Origin: Shinella pollutisoli | GTDB lineage: Bacteria; Pseudomonadota; Alphaproteobacteria; Rhizobiales; Rhizobiaceae | Direction of reading: 5' to 3' | DNA: 64,000 nt | Assembly: GCF_024609765.1 (NCBI RefSeq) | Contig: NZ_JANFDG010000007.1 | Span: 62,001 to 126,000 of the forward strand | Shown here: positions 25,262 through 34,289 of the stretch, piece after piece | Layout of the letters: every line of letters begins with the position of its first letter | Position numbering within the stretch: the first letter of the stretch is position 1 | The notes under the pieces: model-generated | The model's input: the letters and a program-made list of their open reading frames with translations, nothing else | Database searches by the model: none | Told to the model about the DNA's origin: nothing | Program-made: the position numbers and the translations under genes

Positions 25262-26683
25262 TTACTGGCTTGCGGCCGGCGCCCCGATCTCCGCGCCGCC
25301 GCCGATCGCCACGTTGAGGGCGACGTAGTCGCGGGCGAGCTGGCGGATCGCCGCGGCGAGCGACAGGCGCGCCGTCGCCACGTTGCGCTCGGCGTCGAGC
25401 ACGTCGAGGATGGTGCTCGCGCCGCCGCGATAGCTTTCGCGCGCGAGGTTCAGCGTCTGCTCGTAGGACTGCACGACCTTGCGCAGGGCCGCGACCGTCT
25501 GGCCGTCGCGGATCAGCGCGGTCTGGGCGTTCTCGACTTCCTCCACGGCCTGCAGCACGGTCTGCTTCCAGGCGAGATACTGCTGCTCGGCCTGCGAGCG
25601 GGCGACCTCGACGCGGGCCTTGAGCGCGCCGCCGTTGAAGATCGGCAGCACGAGCGAGGGGCCGAAGGACCAGCTCGTCAGGTTGCCCGTCGCCGCGTTG
25701 GTGAAGTTGCGCGTGGCGCCGATCGAGCCGCCGAGCTCGATGCTCGGATAGAGGTCGGCCTCCGCCACGCCGATCGAGGCGGTCGCCGCCTGCAGGCGGC
25801 GTTCGGCGGCGCGGATGTCCGGCCGGTTGCGGATGAGGTCGGCCGGGATGCCCACCTTCGTGGAATAGCGCGGCATCGGCTGGGCGGCGCCCTTCGTGAG
25901 GCTGCCGGTGATCGTGCTCGCCGGAACGCCGAGCAGCGTGGCGATGTGGTTCGCCGCCTGATGGAAGCCGGTCTCGAGGCCGGGCAGGTCGGCGAGCGTC
26001 TGGTTGACGAGGCCTTCGACCTGCAGCACGTCGAGGCTGGAGGCGGCGCCCGCCTCCTTGATCTCGTTGGTGAGCTTCAGCGTCTCGCGGCGCGATTCGA
26101 GGTTCTTGCGGCTGAGCGCCAGCGCTTCCTGATAGTAGCGGGCGTTGATGTAGGACGACACGAGGTCGGAGAGGTAGGCAAGCCGGGCGACGTTGACGTC
26201 GTCGTAGGCGGCGTCGAGCGAGGCGTGCGCCGCTTCCTTCGCCCGCTGGTACTGGCCGAAGAAGTCGAGCAGCCAGGAGGCGCTCGCGCCGGCGTTCAGC
26301 GACTTCGACGAGGACGAATCCCGGCCGGACGTGCGCCGCAGGTAGCTGCCGTCCTGGCCGCTCGCCGTCGCGGCGGCCGAAGCGTTGATGCTCGGCAGCG
26401 CGCCCGCGCCGGCGATGATGACGTCCGCCTCGGCCGCGGTGATGCGCTCCAGCGCCTGCAGCACCGTCAGGTTCTCGCCCATGCCCTGGTGGACGAGATC
26501 GTTGAGACGCCGGTCGCGGAAGGACTCCCACCACGGATTGAGCGTCACCTTGCCCGCGCTTACGGCCTTGCTCTCCGAGAACTTGGCCGGCAGCGCGGCC
26601 TCCGGCGTGGCATAATCGGGGCCGACGACGCAGCCTGAAAGGAGGAGCATGCTCAGCGGAAGAAGCGTCCTGGCGAATCTCAT
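25262..26683 (-). CDS. Outer-membrane efflux lipoprotein (NodT/OprM family)
   Basis: 473 residues from an ATG that has AGGGA seven bases upstream. A lipobox LLLSGCVVGPDY marks Cys-anchored export, and two OEP domains of alpha-helical coiled-coil barrel type follow. It would be the outer-membrane duct of a tripartite drug efflux pump. No adaptor or transporter is next to it; the RND pair at 55,256-59,823 lacks its own duct and could use it, but this is speculation. A longer start at 26737 exists. Confidence 0.88.
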   Translation of the reverse strand: MRFARTLLPLSMLLLSGCVVGPDYATPEAALPAKFSESKAVSAGKVTLNPWWESFRDRRLNDLVHQGMGENLTVLQALERITAAEADVIIAGAGALPSINASAAATASGQDGSYLRRTSGRDSSSSKSLNAGASASWLLDFFGQYQRAKEAAHASLDAAYDDVNVARLAYLSDLVSSYINARYYQEALALSRKNLESRRETLKLTNEIKEAGAASSLDVLQVEGLVNQTLADLPGLETGFHQAANHIATLLGVPASTITGSLTKGAAQPMPRYSTKVGIPADLIRNRPDIRAAERRLQAATASIGVAEADLYPSIELGGSIGATRNFTNAATGNLTSWSFGPSLVLPIFNGGALKARVEVARSQAEQQYLAWKQTVLQAVEEVENAQTALIRDGQTVAALRKVVQSYEQTLNLARESYRGGASTILDVLDAERNVATARLSLAAAIRQLARDYVALNVAIGGGAEIGAPAASQ

Positions 26684-27340
26684 GGTCATTCCCTGCGGGC
26701 CGTCATGGCGTGCTGACTGAATAAAAAGGCGATTCACTCTTTATTCATGTTTGGCCGGAAGATCGAGCCTCCACCCGAAAAAAGAATGGTACCACAACGA
26801 TTATCCCCAGCTCGTGAGGCGGCGAGGACACAGGTGTTCCGCGGGCAATTGCCCTTATCGCGGCGTGTTTGCTCGCAAACGGCGCGATTCCGCACCGCCG
26901 CTCGCCGTCAGATTGCGTCACGCCATTTCCTTAAAGATTTCGTCCTCGCGACATATTTTTCCGGATGATGCTGCGTGTGCGAAGAATATTCCTCGAATCG
27001 AATTATCACACAAATTAGCCGGTAATTTTTTCCAATGGAGTGCCGAATCCATTGACAAGAAAAGGAGTGAGGCTTATGTGTTGGATCACCCGCATGAGGA
27101 CCGCATGCGTCTTTTCCCGGTCCAGACCCGAAGGCCCATTTCGACCTTCGGCGCCAACGAGAGGGAGTGTCTATGTTCTATAGAAAAAACTGCACTTCCG
27201 TGTGCGTGGCGTTCTCCTGTCGTGAAACGATGATGGGGAAACCGTGTTCGGCCCTTTGCCGAATGTGACGCGGCCCCCGCGAATCGATTGAAACGCAACA
27301 TTGGAATTTGGCTGTGCCTTCCGGCACGGCAGGAGTAGTC
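26684..27340. other. AT-richer intergenic region, possible small ORFs
   Basis: About 650 bases, visibly lower in G+C than its surroundings. It includes the efflux promoter at the left. A 35-codon frame (27076-27183, AAGGAG site) and an overlapping 31-codon frame (27173-27268, GAGGGAG site, five Cys) begin with good ribosome sites, but no homologue is recognised and they may be chance. No repeat was seen. Confidence 0.4.
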
Positions 27341-27556
27341 ATGCACAAGCAGGTTATCGAAATCGGTGGCGAGGCGGTCGGTGTCGTCGTACCCGACGAG
27401 GATCGGCTGAAGTTCGTCGCCGTCAAATATTCGGTCTGGGATCTCGATTCCCAGCGTTTTTCCTCCGCCGACGAGGCGCGCGCCGCGATCCGCCGCCTCC
27501 TGAGCGACCCGTCCGCCCGGCCGGCCATGCCGCCGGCCAATATCGCGGCGGCCTGA
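27341..27556 (+). CDS. Small hypothetical protein
   Basis: A 71-residue protein (MHKQVIEIGGEAVGVVVPDE) with AGGAG before the ATG. It looks like a small beta-alpha unit with no membrane segment. Small proteins of this form are frequent in Hyphomicrobiales and have no known function. A strong terminator follows, so it is its own transcript. Confidence 0.62.
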   Translation: MHKQVIEIGGEAVGVVVPDEDRLKFVAVKYSVWDLDSQRFSSADEARAAIRRLLSDPSARPAMPPANIAAA

Positions 27557-27568
27557 CCCGTTCCGTGA

Positions 27569-27600
27569 ACCGCACCCGGCGTTCCCGCGCCGGGTGCGGT
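27569..27600 (+). terminator. Rho-independent terminator-like hairpin
   Basis: A perfect 13-base stem (27569-27581 with 27588-27600) with a six-base loop lies 12 bases after the small gene, followed shortly by a short T-rich stretch (CGGTCGCTTTT). Confidence 0.65.
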
Positions 27601-27691
27601 CGGTCGCTTTTCAGAGACGATCCATTCACCAGCCGCGGTCTGGCGCCCCTGCCGAAAAGCTGGTTCTGTACCTCCGAAAGGAGGTGCCTCC

Positions 27692-29248
27692 ATGACAAGC
27701 GGCATCCATCACGTCACGGCGATCACGCGGAAGATCCAGGCGAACGTCGATTTCTACGCCGGCTTCCTCGGCCTCCGGCTCGTCAAGCGCACGGCGGGCT
27801 TCGAGGACGCGGGCCAGCTCCATCTCTTCTACGGCGACGCCGCCGGCAGTCCCGGTTCGCTCGTCACCTTCCTCGCCTGGGAGGACGGCTCGCCCGGCCG
27901 CGTCGGCGTCGGCCAGCCGTCCGAGATCGCGCTCGCCATCCGTCCCGAGGCGATCGGCTTCTGGCTGACGCGCGCGCTCACGCGGAACGTGCCGATGACC
28001 GGCCCCGCGCAGGAGTTCGGCGAGCCGGTGCTGCGCCTGAAGGACCCGGACGGCATCATCGTCAAGCTGGTGGGCGAGGCGGGCGTCGCCGGCCCCGCGC
28101 CGCATGCTGTGCCGGGCATCGCGCCGGACGACGCGGTCCAGCGCATCCGCGGCGTGACGATCCTCTCCGGGCATCCGGCGGAGACGGCGGGCTTCATCGG
28201 CCGGCATTTCGGTTTCCGTCCCGTCGCGGAGGCGGACGGCATCGTCCGGCTCGCCGGAGAGGGGGGTGATGTCCTCGACATCCGTGACGCGCACGGCTTC
28301 TGGACGGCGGCGCCCGGCACCGGGACGATCGACCACGTCGCGCTGCGCGCGCCGGACCGGGCCGCGGTCGATGCGGCCGCCGCGCGTCTCGCCGCGGAGG
28401 ACGCCGGCGGCACCAACAGGCACGACCGGACCTATTTCTACTCGCTCTACGTCCGCGAGCCGGGCGGCGCGCTCCTCGAATATGCGACGGACGGTCCCGG
28501 CATGACGGTGGACGAGCCGCTGGAAGCGCTGGGGCGGACCCTGTTCGTGCCCGGCCATTTCAACGCCGACCCGGAGGACATCCGGGCGCGGCTTCCGCAA
28601 TTTTCGCTGCCAGGAGAAGAAAGAATGACGGAAAGGGACCTGCCCTTCATCCACCGGGTGCATCGCCCGGACGACCCGGACGGCACGGCGGTCGTGCTCC
28701 TGCACGGCACCGGCGGCAACGAGACGAGCCTGCTGCCGCTCGGCGTGCGCATCGCGCCGCGCTCGCTGGTGCTGAGCCCGCGCGGGCGCAGCGTCGAGGA
28801 GGGGCATCCGCGCTTCTTCCGCCGGCTGAGCGCCACCGTCTTCGACCAGAAGGACATCGTCGCCGAGGCCGAGGCCTTCGCCGCCTTCATGGAGGGAGCG
28901 AATGCGGCCTACGGCATCGATCCGGAAAGGACCGTGTTCATCGGCTATTCCAACGGGGCGAACATGATCGCGGCGGTGATGTTCCTGCATCCGGGCGTCG
29001 TGCCCAACGCGGTGCTGCTGCGCGGCATGAACGTCCTGGAGACCGTGCCCGCGGCCGATCTTTCCGGCGTGAACGTGCTGATGCTGACCGGCCGCAGCGA
29101 TCCCTACGGCCCCTATGCCGCCGACCTCGAAGCCCGGCTCTCCGCGGCGGGTGCGGCCGTCGAGAACCGCCTCCTGCCCGCCGGCCACGACATCGGCGTC
29201 GCCGACTTCGAGGCGGCGCGGGATTTCAAGCGGGGTGTGGTCGGCTGA
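27692..29248 (+). CDS. Ring-cleaving dioxygenase (VOC) fused to alpha/beta hydrolase
   Basis: A 518-residue fusion. Residues 1-310 form two vicinal-oxygen-chelate modules with metal ligands in IHHVTAIT, IDHVAL and LLEYATDGPG, as in MhqO-type dioxygenases that open hydroquinone rings. From about residue 312 an alpha/beta hydrolase domain resembling MhqD/YfhQ esterases carries LLHGTGGNE, the nucleophile GYSNGAN, Asp in GRSDPYG and His in PAGHD. At the joint there is an in-frame ATG (28625) with AGGAG eight bases upstream, so the hydrolase may also be made alone (207 residues). A GAAAGGAGG site precedes the main ATG. Confidence 0.87.
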   Translation: MTSGIHHVTAITRKIQANVDFYAGFLGLRLVKRTAGFEDAGQLHLFYGDAAGSPGSLVTFLAWEDGSPGRVGVGQPSEIALAIRPEAIGFWLTRALTRNVPMTGPAQEFGEPVLRLKDPDGIIVKLVGEAGVAGPAPHAVPGIAPDDAVQRIRGVTILSGHPAETAGFIGRHFGFRPVAEADGIVRLAGEGGDVLDIRDAHGFWTAAPGTGTIDHVALRAPDRAAVDAAAARLAAEDAGGTNRHDRTYFYSLYVREPGGALLEYATDGPGMTVDEPLEALGRTLFVPGHFNADPEDIRARLPQFSLPGEERMTERDLPFIHRVHRPDDPDGTAVVLLHGTGGNETSLLPLGVRIAPRSLVLSPRGRSVEEGHPRFFRRLSATVFDQKDIVAEAEAFAAFMEGANAAYGIDPERTVFIGYSNGANMIAAVMFLHPGVVPNAVLLRGMNVLETVPAADLSGVNVLMLTGRSDPYGPYAADLEARLSAAGAAVENRLLPAGHDIGVADFEAARDFKRGVVG

Positions 29249-29381
29249 GGTGTCCTGGCTCCTCCTCGACGGGGAGGTCGCCGCGGCGCGGCGGGTGGGA
29301 GCGAGCCGCCGGCATTTGCGTATGCCGCGTCACCCCTACCCGAGCCTGCGGCCCGCCTTATCGAGAGGAGCGTAACCTGTC

Positions 29382-29939
29382 TCACCGTTTTCCTTCCGCG
29401 ACGAAGGCGGCGAAGCCGGCGATGAAATCGGCGAGCTTCTTTTCGGTCGCCGTATCGACGAGCCGGCCGTCCTCGAAGGCGGAGCCGGCCTTCGATACCA
29501 TCAGCTTGGCACCGAACCAGGGCCGGGTGCCGAGCGTGCGCATCACCGGCAGCCAGGCCTCCTGCGACAGCACCGTGCCGAAATTGCCCGGCGAGGCGCC
29601 GGTGATGGCGAAGGGCTTCCCGCCGAAGACGCGCGGGATGTCGGAAGCCGGGCGGGTCATCCAGTCGATCGCGTTCTTGAAGGGGCCGGGGATGGAATTG
29701 TTGTATTCGGGCGTGAACAGGACCACGCCGTCGGCTTCCGCGACAAGGTCCTTCAGGCGGGTGGCGGCCTCGGGGACGCCGTGCTCGGCCTCCAGGTCGC
29801 CGTCATAGAGCGGAATGCCGTGGATCGAGGCCTCGACGATCTCCACGCCGTCCGGCGTAAGCCCGACGGCGGCGCGCAGCAGCGCGGTGTTGAACGACGC
29901 CTTGCGCAGGCTGCCCGAAAGTCCCACCAGTCTTGTCAT
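29382..29939 (-). CDS. NADPH-dependent FMN reductase
   Basis: A 185-residue flavodoxin-like protein. GLSGSLRKASFN (phosphate loop) and TPEYNNSIPGPFKNAIDW are the family signatures of NAD(P)H:quinone / chromate / azo reductases. It has an AGGAGA site and lies after a terminator hairpin, facing the convergent fusion gene. By analogy with Bacillus mhqN it could reduce quinones to the hydroquinones cleaved by the neighbouring dioxygenases. Confidence 0.88.
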   Translation of the reverse strand: MTRLVGLSGSLRKASFNTALLRAAVGLTPDGVEIVEASIHGIPLYDGDLEAEHGVPEAATRLKDLVAEADGVVLFTPEYNNSIPGPFKNAIDWMTRPASDIPRVFGGKPFAITGASPGNFGTVLSQEAWLPVMRTLGTRPWFGAKLMVSKAGSAFEDGRLVDTATEKKLADFIAGFAAFVAEGKR

Positions 29940-29959
29940 GCGGCTCTCCTGGAAAATGT

Positions 29960-30000
29960 AAAAAGCAAAACCCCGGCGGAGCCATCGGGTTCCGCCGGGG
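29960..30000 (-). terminator. Rho-independent terminator after the MhqO-like gene
   Basis: On the minus strand a 10-base stem (CCCCGGCGGA / TCCGCCGGGG, 29971-30000) is followed by TTTTGCTTTTT. It separates the dioxygenase from the FMN reductase gene downstream, so the latter probably has read-through or its own promoter. Confidence 0.8.
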
Positions 30001-30013
30001 CCGGTCCACGGGT

Positions 30014-30967
30014 TTACCGGAGCGGCTTCAGCCGGGCCTCGATCTGCGCGCGGCGCGGCTCGAGGAAGGGCGGCAGCGACAGGCTCTCGCCGAGGCTCTC
30101 CAGCGGCTCGTCGACGGCGAAGCCCGGACCGTCGGTGGCGATCTCGAACAGGATGCCGTTCGGCTCGCGGAAATAGAGCGAGCGGAAATAGTAGCGCTCC
30201 ACTTCGCCCGAGGACGGCAGGCGGAAGCCGCGCAGCCGTTCCGTCCAGGCATTGAGCGCCGCGACGTCCGGAGCGCGGAAGGCGACGTGGTGCACGGCGC
30301 CGGCACCCTGGTGGGCGACGGGCAGGTCCGGCTCGACGGCGACGTGCAGCTCCGCCGCCGGCCCGCCGCCGCCCATCGAGAAGACATGGACCTCGCCCGT
30401 GCCCTCCGGCGCGGGATAGGTCGACGTCTTCGTCATGTTCATGACATGGAGCAGCACGGCCTCGGTATTGGCGAGGTCCGGCACGCTGAGCGTGATCGGC
30501 CCGAGACCCTTGATCTGGTGCTCTGCCGCCACCGGGCTCTTCTCCCAGGGATGGGACGGCGCGCCGCTCTCGTCGACGACGAGGCGGAAGCGCTGGCCCT
30601 CGCCGTCCTCGAAATCGAGCGAGGCGCGGCCGCCGATCTCGCGGATCTCGCCGGCCTTCACCCTGTGATCGCTGAAGCGCGCCTTCCACCAGACGAGCGT
30701 CGCGCGGCTTGCGACGCGCAGTCCGGTGCGGGAGATGCTGTGCGTGCCGCGCCGCTCGTGGCCGACGGGCCAGTCGAAGAAGGTGAGGTCGGTGCCCGGC
30801 GAGGCGAGCCCGTCGGCATAGAAGAGGTGGTAGGCGCTGGTATCGTCCTGGTTGACGGTCTTCTTGACGAGCCTGAGCCCGAGGACCCTCGTATAGAAAC
30901 GCAGGTTCTCCGGCGCGTTGGCGGTGATGGCCGTCAGGTGGTGAATGCCCGTGAGATGGAGGGTCAT
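30014..30967 (-). CDS. mhqO: Ring-cleaving dioxygenase, MhqO-like
   Basis: 317 residues from the ATG at 30967 (AGGAGA site); a 16-residue longer form has no ribosome site. Two VOC units with the metal ligands [20 protein letters not shown] and [11 protein letters not shown]. MhqO-type enzymes cleave hydroquinone or catechol rings as a detoxification step. The downstream gene is the FMN reductase, and a related VOC-hydrolase fusion converges on the pair, together resembling Bacillus mhqNOD. Symbol is tentative. Confidence 0.83.
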   Translation of the reverse strand: MTLHLTGIHHLTAITANAPENLRFYTRVLGLRLVKKTVNQDDTSAYHLFYADGLASPGTDLTFFDWPVGHERRGTHSISRTGLRVASRATLVWWKARFSDHRVKAGEIREIGGRASLDFEDGEGQRFRLVVDESGAPSHPWEKSPVAAEHQIKGLGPITLSVPDLANTEAVLLHVMNMTKTSTYPAPEGTGEVHVFSMGGGGPAAELHVAVEPDLPVAHQGAGAVHHVAFRAPDVAALNAWTERLRGFRLPSSGEVERYYFRSLYFREPNGILFEIATDGPGFAVDEPLESLGESLSLPPFLEPRRAQIEARLKPLR

Positions 30968-31266
30968 GATGCGGTCTCCTTGGCGCCGACGTCGGGGCCT
31001 TTCCTTGGGCGTCAATATCGCCTCTGAGGCACCCGGCGGAAAGGCCGGGAGCGGCGAACGGATCGTTCAGCTTTGTCGAACGGCCGGAATTGCCCGGTTT
31101 TGCAACAAATCCCGCTCACTTTTTAGTGAATCATAAACCGCCGCCTGCCAACCTTCCTTCGTCGCGAAATGACTTCGTCCGTATTGCGCCGGTTTCCGGC
31201 ATGTCCCCATTCGTTCATGAACTTGGCCGGCGCGGAGCCTTCCGCCCGACCGCGAGGAGATGTTTC

Positions 31267-33594
31267 ATGCTACCGAAGACTGCGACTGCCCGGAATATGC
31301 TTGCGATCGTGGCGGCCGGCGTTGCCACCACCGTCGCGACGGCGGGCGTGCTGCTCTGGCTGTCCTACCGGGCCGTGGAAGAGCGGTCCCTCTCGGAAAT
31401 GGTGAACGCCGCCGAGGCGAGCGCCGCCAGGGTCGAGACCTATTTCGCCCGCATCAAGGCGCTGAGCTGGAACATGCGCTCCATGCTCTATGCGGAGAAG
31501 GCGACGGAGGCACCCAGCCGCGAGAGGATGAACATCGCCTTCAACCGCCTGATGGCGGACAATCCCTTCGCGCTCGGCGTCAGCACCGGCTGGGAGCCGA
31601 ACGCCTTCGACGGCAGGGACGAGGAATACCGCAACGCGCCGGCGCACGACGACACCGGCCGCTACATCCCCTATTTCGTGCGCTCCGAGGGCAAGGTCGG
31701 CATGGAGGCGCTGGTCGACTACGAGACGCCCGGCGCCGGCGACTACTACCAGGTGCCGAAGGCGACGGGCAAGGACCTGCTGACGGAGCCCTACAGCTAT
31801 GTCATCAACGGCAAGACCGTGCTGATGACCTCCTTCATGGTGCCGCTGCTCTATGACGGCGTGTTCAGGGGCGAGACCGGCGTCGACGTCGCGCTCGATT
31901 CCCTTGCGGCCGACATGGCCGAGATCAGGCCGCTCGGCGAGGGCTATGTCGCGCTGCTCAGCAAGGAGCACAGCATCGTCAGCCATCCCGATACCGATGC
32001 GCTCGGCAAGCCGCTGAAGGATTCCGGCCTCGACGTCGCCGCCTGGGAGGGGCTTCTTGCCAATCCGGCGAAGGCGTCCGAGATCACGGATGCGGCCGGC
32101 GTCGCGCATATCGCGGTCGCCATGCCGGTCCGGCTGCTGGAGGACACGACCTGGTACACGGTCGTCTCCGTGCCGAAATCGGTGCTGTTCGCAAAGCTCA
32201 CCTCGCTCGCGCTCATTTCCATCATCGTGATCGCGATCGCGGCGGGGCTGATGGTGGCGATCGGCTGGCTGCTCGCCGCCCGTTTCCGCAAGCGTCTCGA
32301 GACCGTCATCACGGCCACCAGCGAGATCGCGCGCGGCCGCACTGACATCGACCTCAGCGAATCCGAGCGCAAGGACGAGATCGGCGAGATGGCCCGCTCG
32401 CTCGCCGTGCTGCGCGATGCCACGCTCGCCAAGATCCGTCTCGAAGGCGAGGCCGAGCAGAGCCGTGCCCTTTCCGAGGAGGAGCGGCGCCAGCGCGCCG
32501 AGGAGACCGCCGAGCGCGAGCACCAGACGCGCGTCGCCGTCGAGGCGCTGGCCGAAGGCCTGCAGAAGCTTGCCGACGGCGACATGACGCACCGCATCGA
32601 GGTCGCCTTCGCCGGCTCGCTCGACCAGACCCGCCACGACTTCAACGCGGCCGTCGAGAAGCTGCAGGCGGCGCTCAAGGCCGTCGGCGGCAATGCCCAG
32701 GCGATCCAGGCCGGGTCGGCGGAAATCCGCTCGGCCTCGGACGACCTTGCCAAGCGCACCGAGCAGCAGGCCGCCTCCGTCGAGGAGACGGCGGCAGCGC
32801 TGGAGGAGATCACCACCTCGCTCAAGGACGCGACCCGCCGGGCCGAGGATGCCGGCCAGCTCGTCGAGCGCACCCGCGCCGGCGCGGAGAAGTCGGGCGA
32901 GGTCGTCCGCCGCGCCGTCACTGCCATGAGCGGCATCGAGAGCTCCTCGCGCGAGATCTCCAACATCATCGGCGTCATCGACGACATCGCCTTCCAGACG
33001 AACCTGCTGGCGCTGAACGCCGGCGTCGAGGCCGCGCGGGCCGGGGAAGCCGGCAAGGGCTTCGCGGTCGTCGCCCAGGAAGTCCGCGAGCTCGCGCAAC
33101 GCTCGGCCAATGCCGCCAAGGAGATCAAGGCGCTCATCACCAAGTCCGGCGAGCAGGTCCATACCGGCGTCACGCTGGTCGGCGAAACGGGCTCGTCGCT
33201 GTCGGAAATCGTCAACCAGGTGCAGGAGATCGACCAGCACGTCGCCGCCATCGTGCGCTCGGCGCGCGAGCAGTCGACCGGCCTCAACGAGATCAGCTCG
33301 GCGGTGAACGCCATCGACCAGGGCACGCAGAAGAATGCAGCGATGGTCGAGGAGCAGACGGCGGCGAGCCATTCGCTGGCGAACGAGGCAACGGCGCTCA
33401 ACACCCTGATCGCCCAGTTCCGCCTCGGCGACGGCTCGACCTCCGCGCGTCCGGCGCCGGTCGCCGCGGCGCCCGAGCCGCGCCCGGTCGTCTCCGGCGC
33501 GCGTGCCCTCGGCAGCAAGCTCGCCCGCGCCTTCGGCGGGGGAGGGCAGACGGCAACCGCCGCTGCCGCCGCGCAGGATTGGGAAGAGTTCTGA
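31267..33594 (+). CDS. Methyl-accepting chemotaxis protein
   Basis: A 775-residue receptor from the ATG with GAGGAG upstream. Helix 1 is at about residues 8-30, a Cache-type periplasmic sensor runs to about 310, and helix 2 is at about 315-335. HAMP segments and a methyl-accepting domain follow, with the invariant hairpin tip DDIAFQTNLLALNAGVEAAR. The protein ends DWEEF, a C-terminal pentapeptide that tethers CheR/CheB. Ligand unknown. Confidence 0.93.
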   Translation: MLPKTATARNMLAIVAAGVATTVATAGVLLWLSYRAVEERSLSEMVNAAEASAARVETYFARIKALSWNMRSMLYAEKATEAPSRERMNIAFNRLMADNPFALGVSTGWEPNAFDGRDEEYRNAPAHDDTGRYIPYFVRSEGKVGMEALVDYETPGAGDYYQVPKATGKDLLTEPYSYVINGKTVLMTSFMVPLLYDGVFRGETGVDVALDSLAADMAEIRPLGEGYVALLSKEHSIVSHPDTDALGKPLKDSGLDVAAWEGLLANPAKASEITDAAGVAHIAVAMPVRLLEDTTWYTVVSVPKSVLFAKLTSLALISIIVIAIAAGLMVAIGWLLAARFRKRLETVITATSEIARGRTDIDLSESERKDEIGEMARSLAVLRDATLAKIRLEGEAEQSRALSEEERRQRAEETAEREHQTRVAVEALAEGLQKLADGDMTHRIEVAFAGSLDQTRHDFNAAVEKLQAALKAVGGNAQAIQAGSAEIRSASDDLAKRTEQQAASVEETAAALEEITTSLKDATRRAEDAGQLVERTRAGAEKSGEVVRRAVTAMSGIESSSREISNIIGVIDDIAFQTNLLALNAGVEAARAGEAGKGFAVVAQEVRELAQRSANAAKEIKALITKSGEQVHTGVTLVGETGSSLSEIVNQVQEIDQHVAAIVRSAREQSTGLNEISSAVNAIDQGTQKNAAMVEEQTAASHSLANEATALNTLIAQFRLGDGSTSARPAPVAAAPEPRPVVSGARALGSKLARAFGGGGQTATAAAAAQDWEEF

Positions 33595-33622
33595 TCCGGA
33601 TTTCCGCAAACCGGAGCAGGAC

Positions 33623-33646
33623 GGCGGTCCGCGGAAGCGGGCCGCC
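33623..33646 (+). terminator. Terminator-like hairpin after the chemoreceptor
   Basis: A 10-base stem with one G-T pair (33623-33632 with 33637-33646) and a GGAA loop lies 28 bases after the stop. No T run follows, so strength is uncertain. Confidence 0.4.
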
Positions 33647-33798
33647 TTCCCGTTGGCGCCGACGAAGGCGGAATGTGGCGCACGATTTTGCGGCCTGCCC
33701 AGGAAAGCGTCATCGTGTCGCGCCGCCGGCAGGGGCGACGCGGGCGCGGACATGCCCGGGGGCTTGATATCGCTTCGTTATTCGCGGCGCCTCTGAAC

Positions 33799-33814
33799 TG
33801 GCACGCATTCTGCT
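33799..33814 (+). promoter_or_regulatory. Sigma-54-type promoter candidate
   Basis: TGGCACGCATTCTGCT matches the -24/-12 consensus TGGCACG-N4-TTGCW except for one base, with the correct ten bases between GG and GC. The nearest rightward gene starts 476 bases downstream. One match of this quality can arise by chance. Confidence 0.35.
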
Positions 33815-34289
33815 TTCTGAAAAACGGGTCCAGAGGGGATCCAGATAGAAGCGTCCAACGAATGACGCTCCGGCAAGGCCGCCGGCCGGCATGACGGAAC
33901 CGAGCGAGGTTCGATGCCGGCGGCGGCTTTCCTGTTTTCGCGGCGCCCCGTCGGCTGATTCGTGGAAGAAGGGCCCGTCCGGCGGCGGCGCGGCGGCGGT
34001 CTGCCGCCCGGGACTGCGGTTTTTATGCCGCAGCGCACGGAAAAAGAATCGTGGAAAAGTTTGATTCTAAAGGATGAAGAGCGATACGTCTTTTCAGCTC
34101 CTAACGAATGTGCAAGACCTTTGCGCCAAGGTGCTGGCGAGGCCACGGGGAAACGCCGCGCGGGACGGGATTCTACTGGATGCGACTTGACGGGACGTTC
34201 GATCTTGTTGCCTATGCCATGTCGCGGCGACGGGCAGTCGCCGGGGTACCCGCCCTCGCAGGGGAGCGGCCAAAGGGAAATGCATTGTG

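Larger units (their letters stand above)
33595..34289. other. Long intergenic region upstream of the capsule export gene
   Basis: About 695 bases, with an AT-richer segment near 34030-34090. It contains a sigma-54-like element (33799-33814). A 60-codon frame (34108-34290) ends TGATG on the start of the export gene, and a 38-codon frame starts at 34073; neither gives a recognised product. Confidence 0.45.

Noticed and set aside
26751-27233. 160-codon open frame in the intergenic region.
   Set aside because: Composition is unlike a protein, there is no ribosome site, and it covers the efflux promoter region; likely chance.
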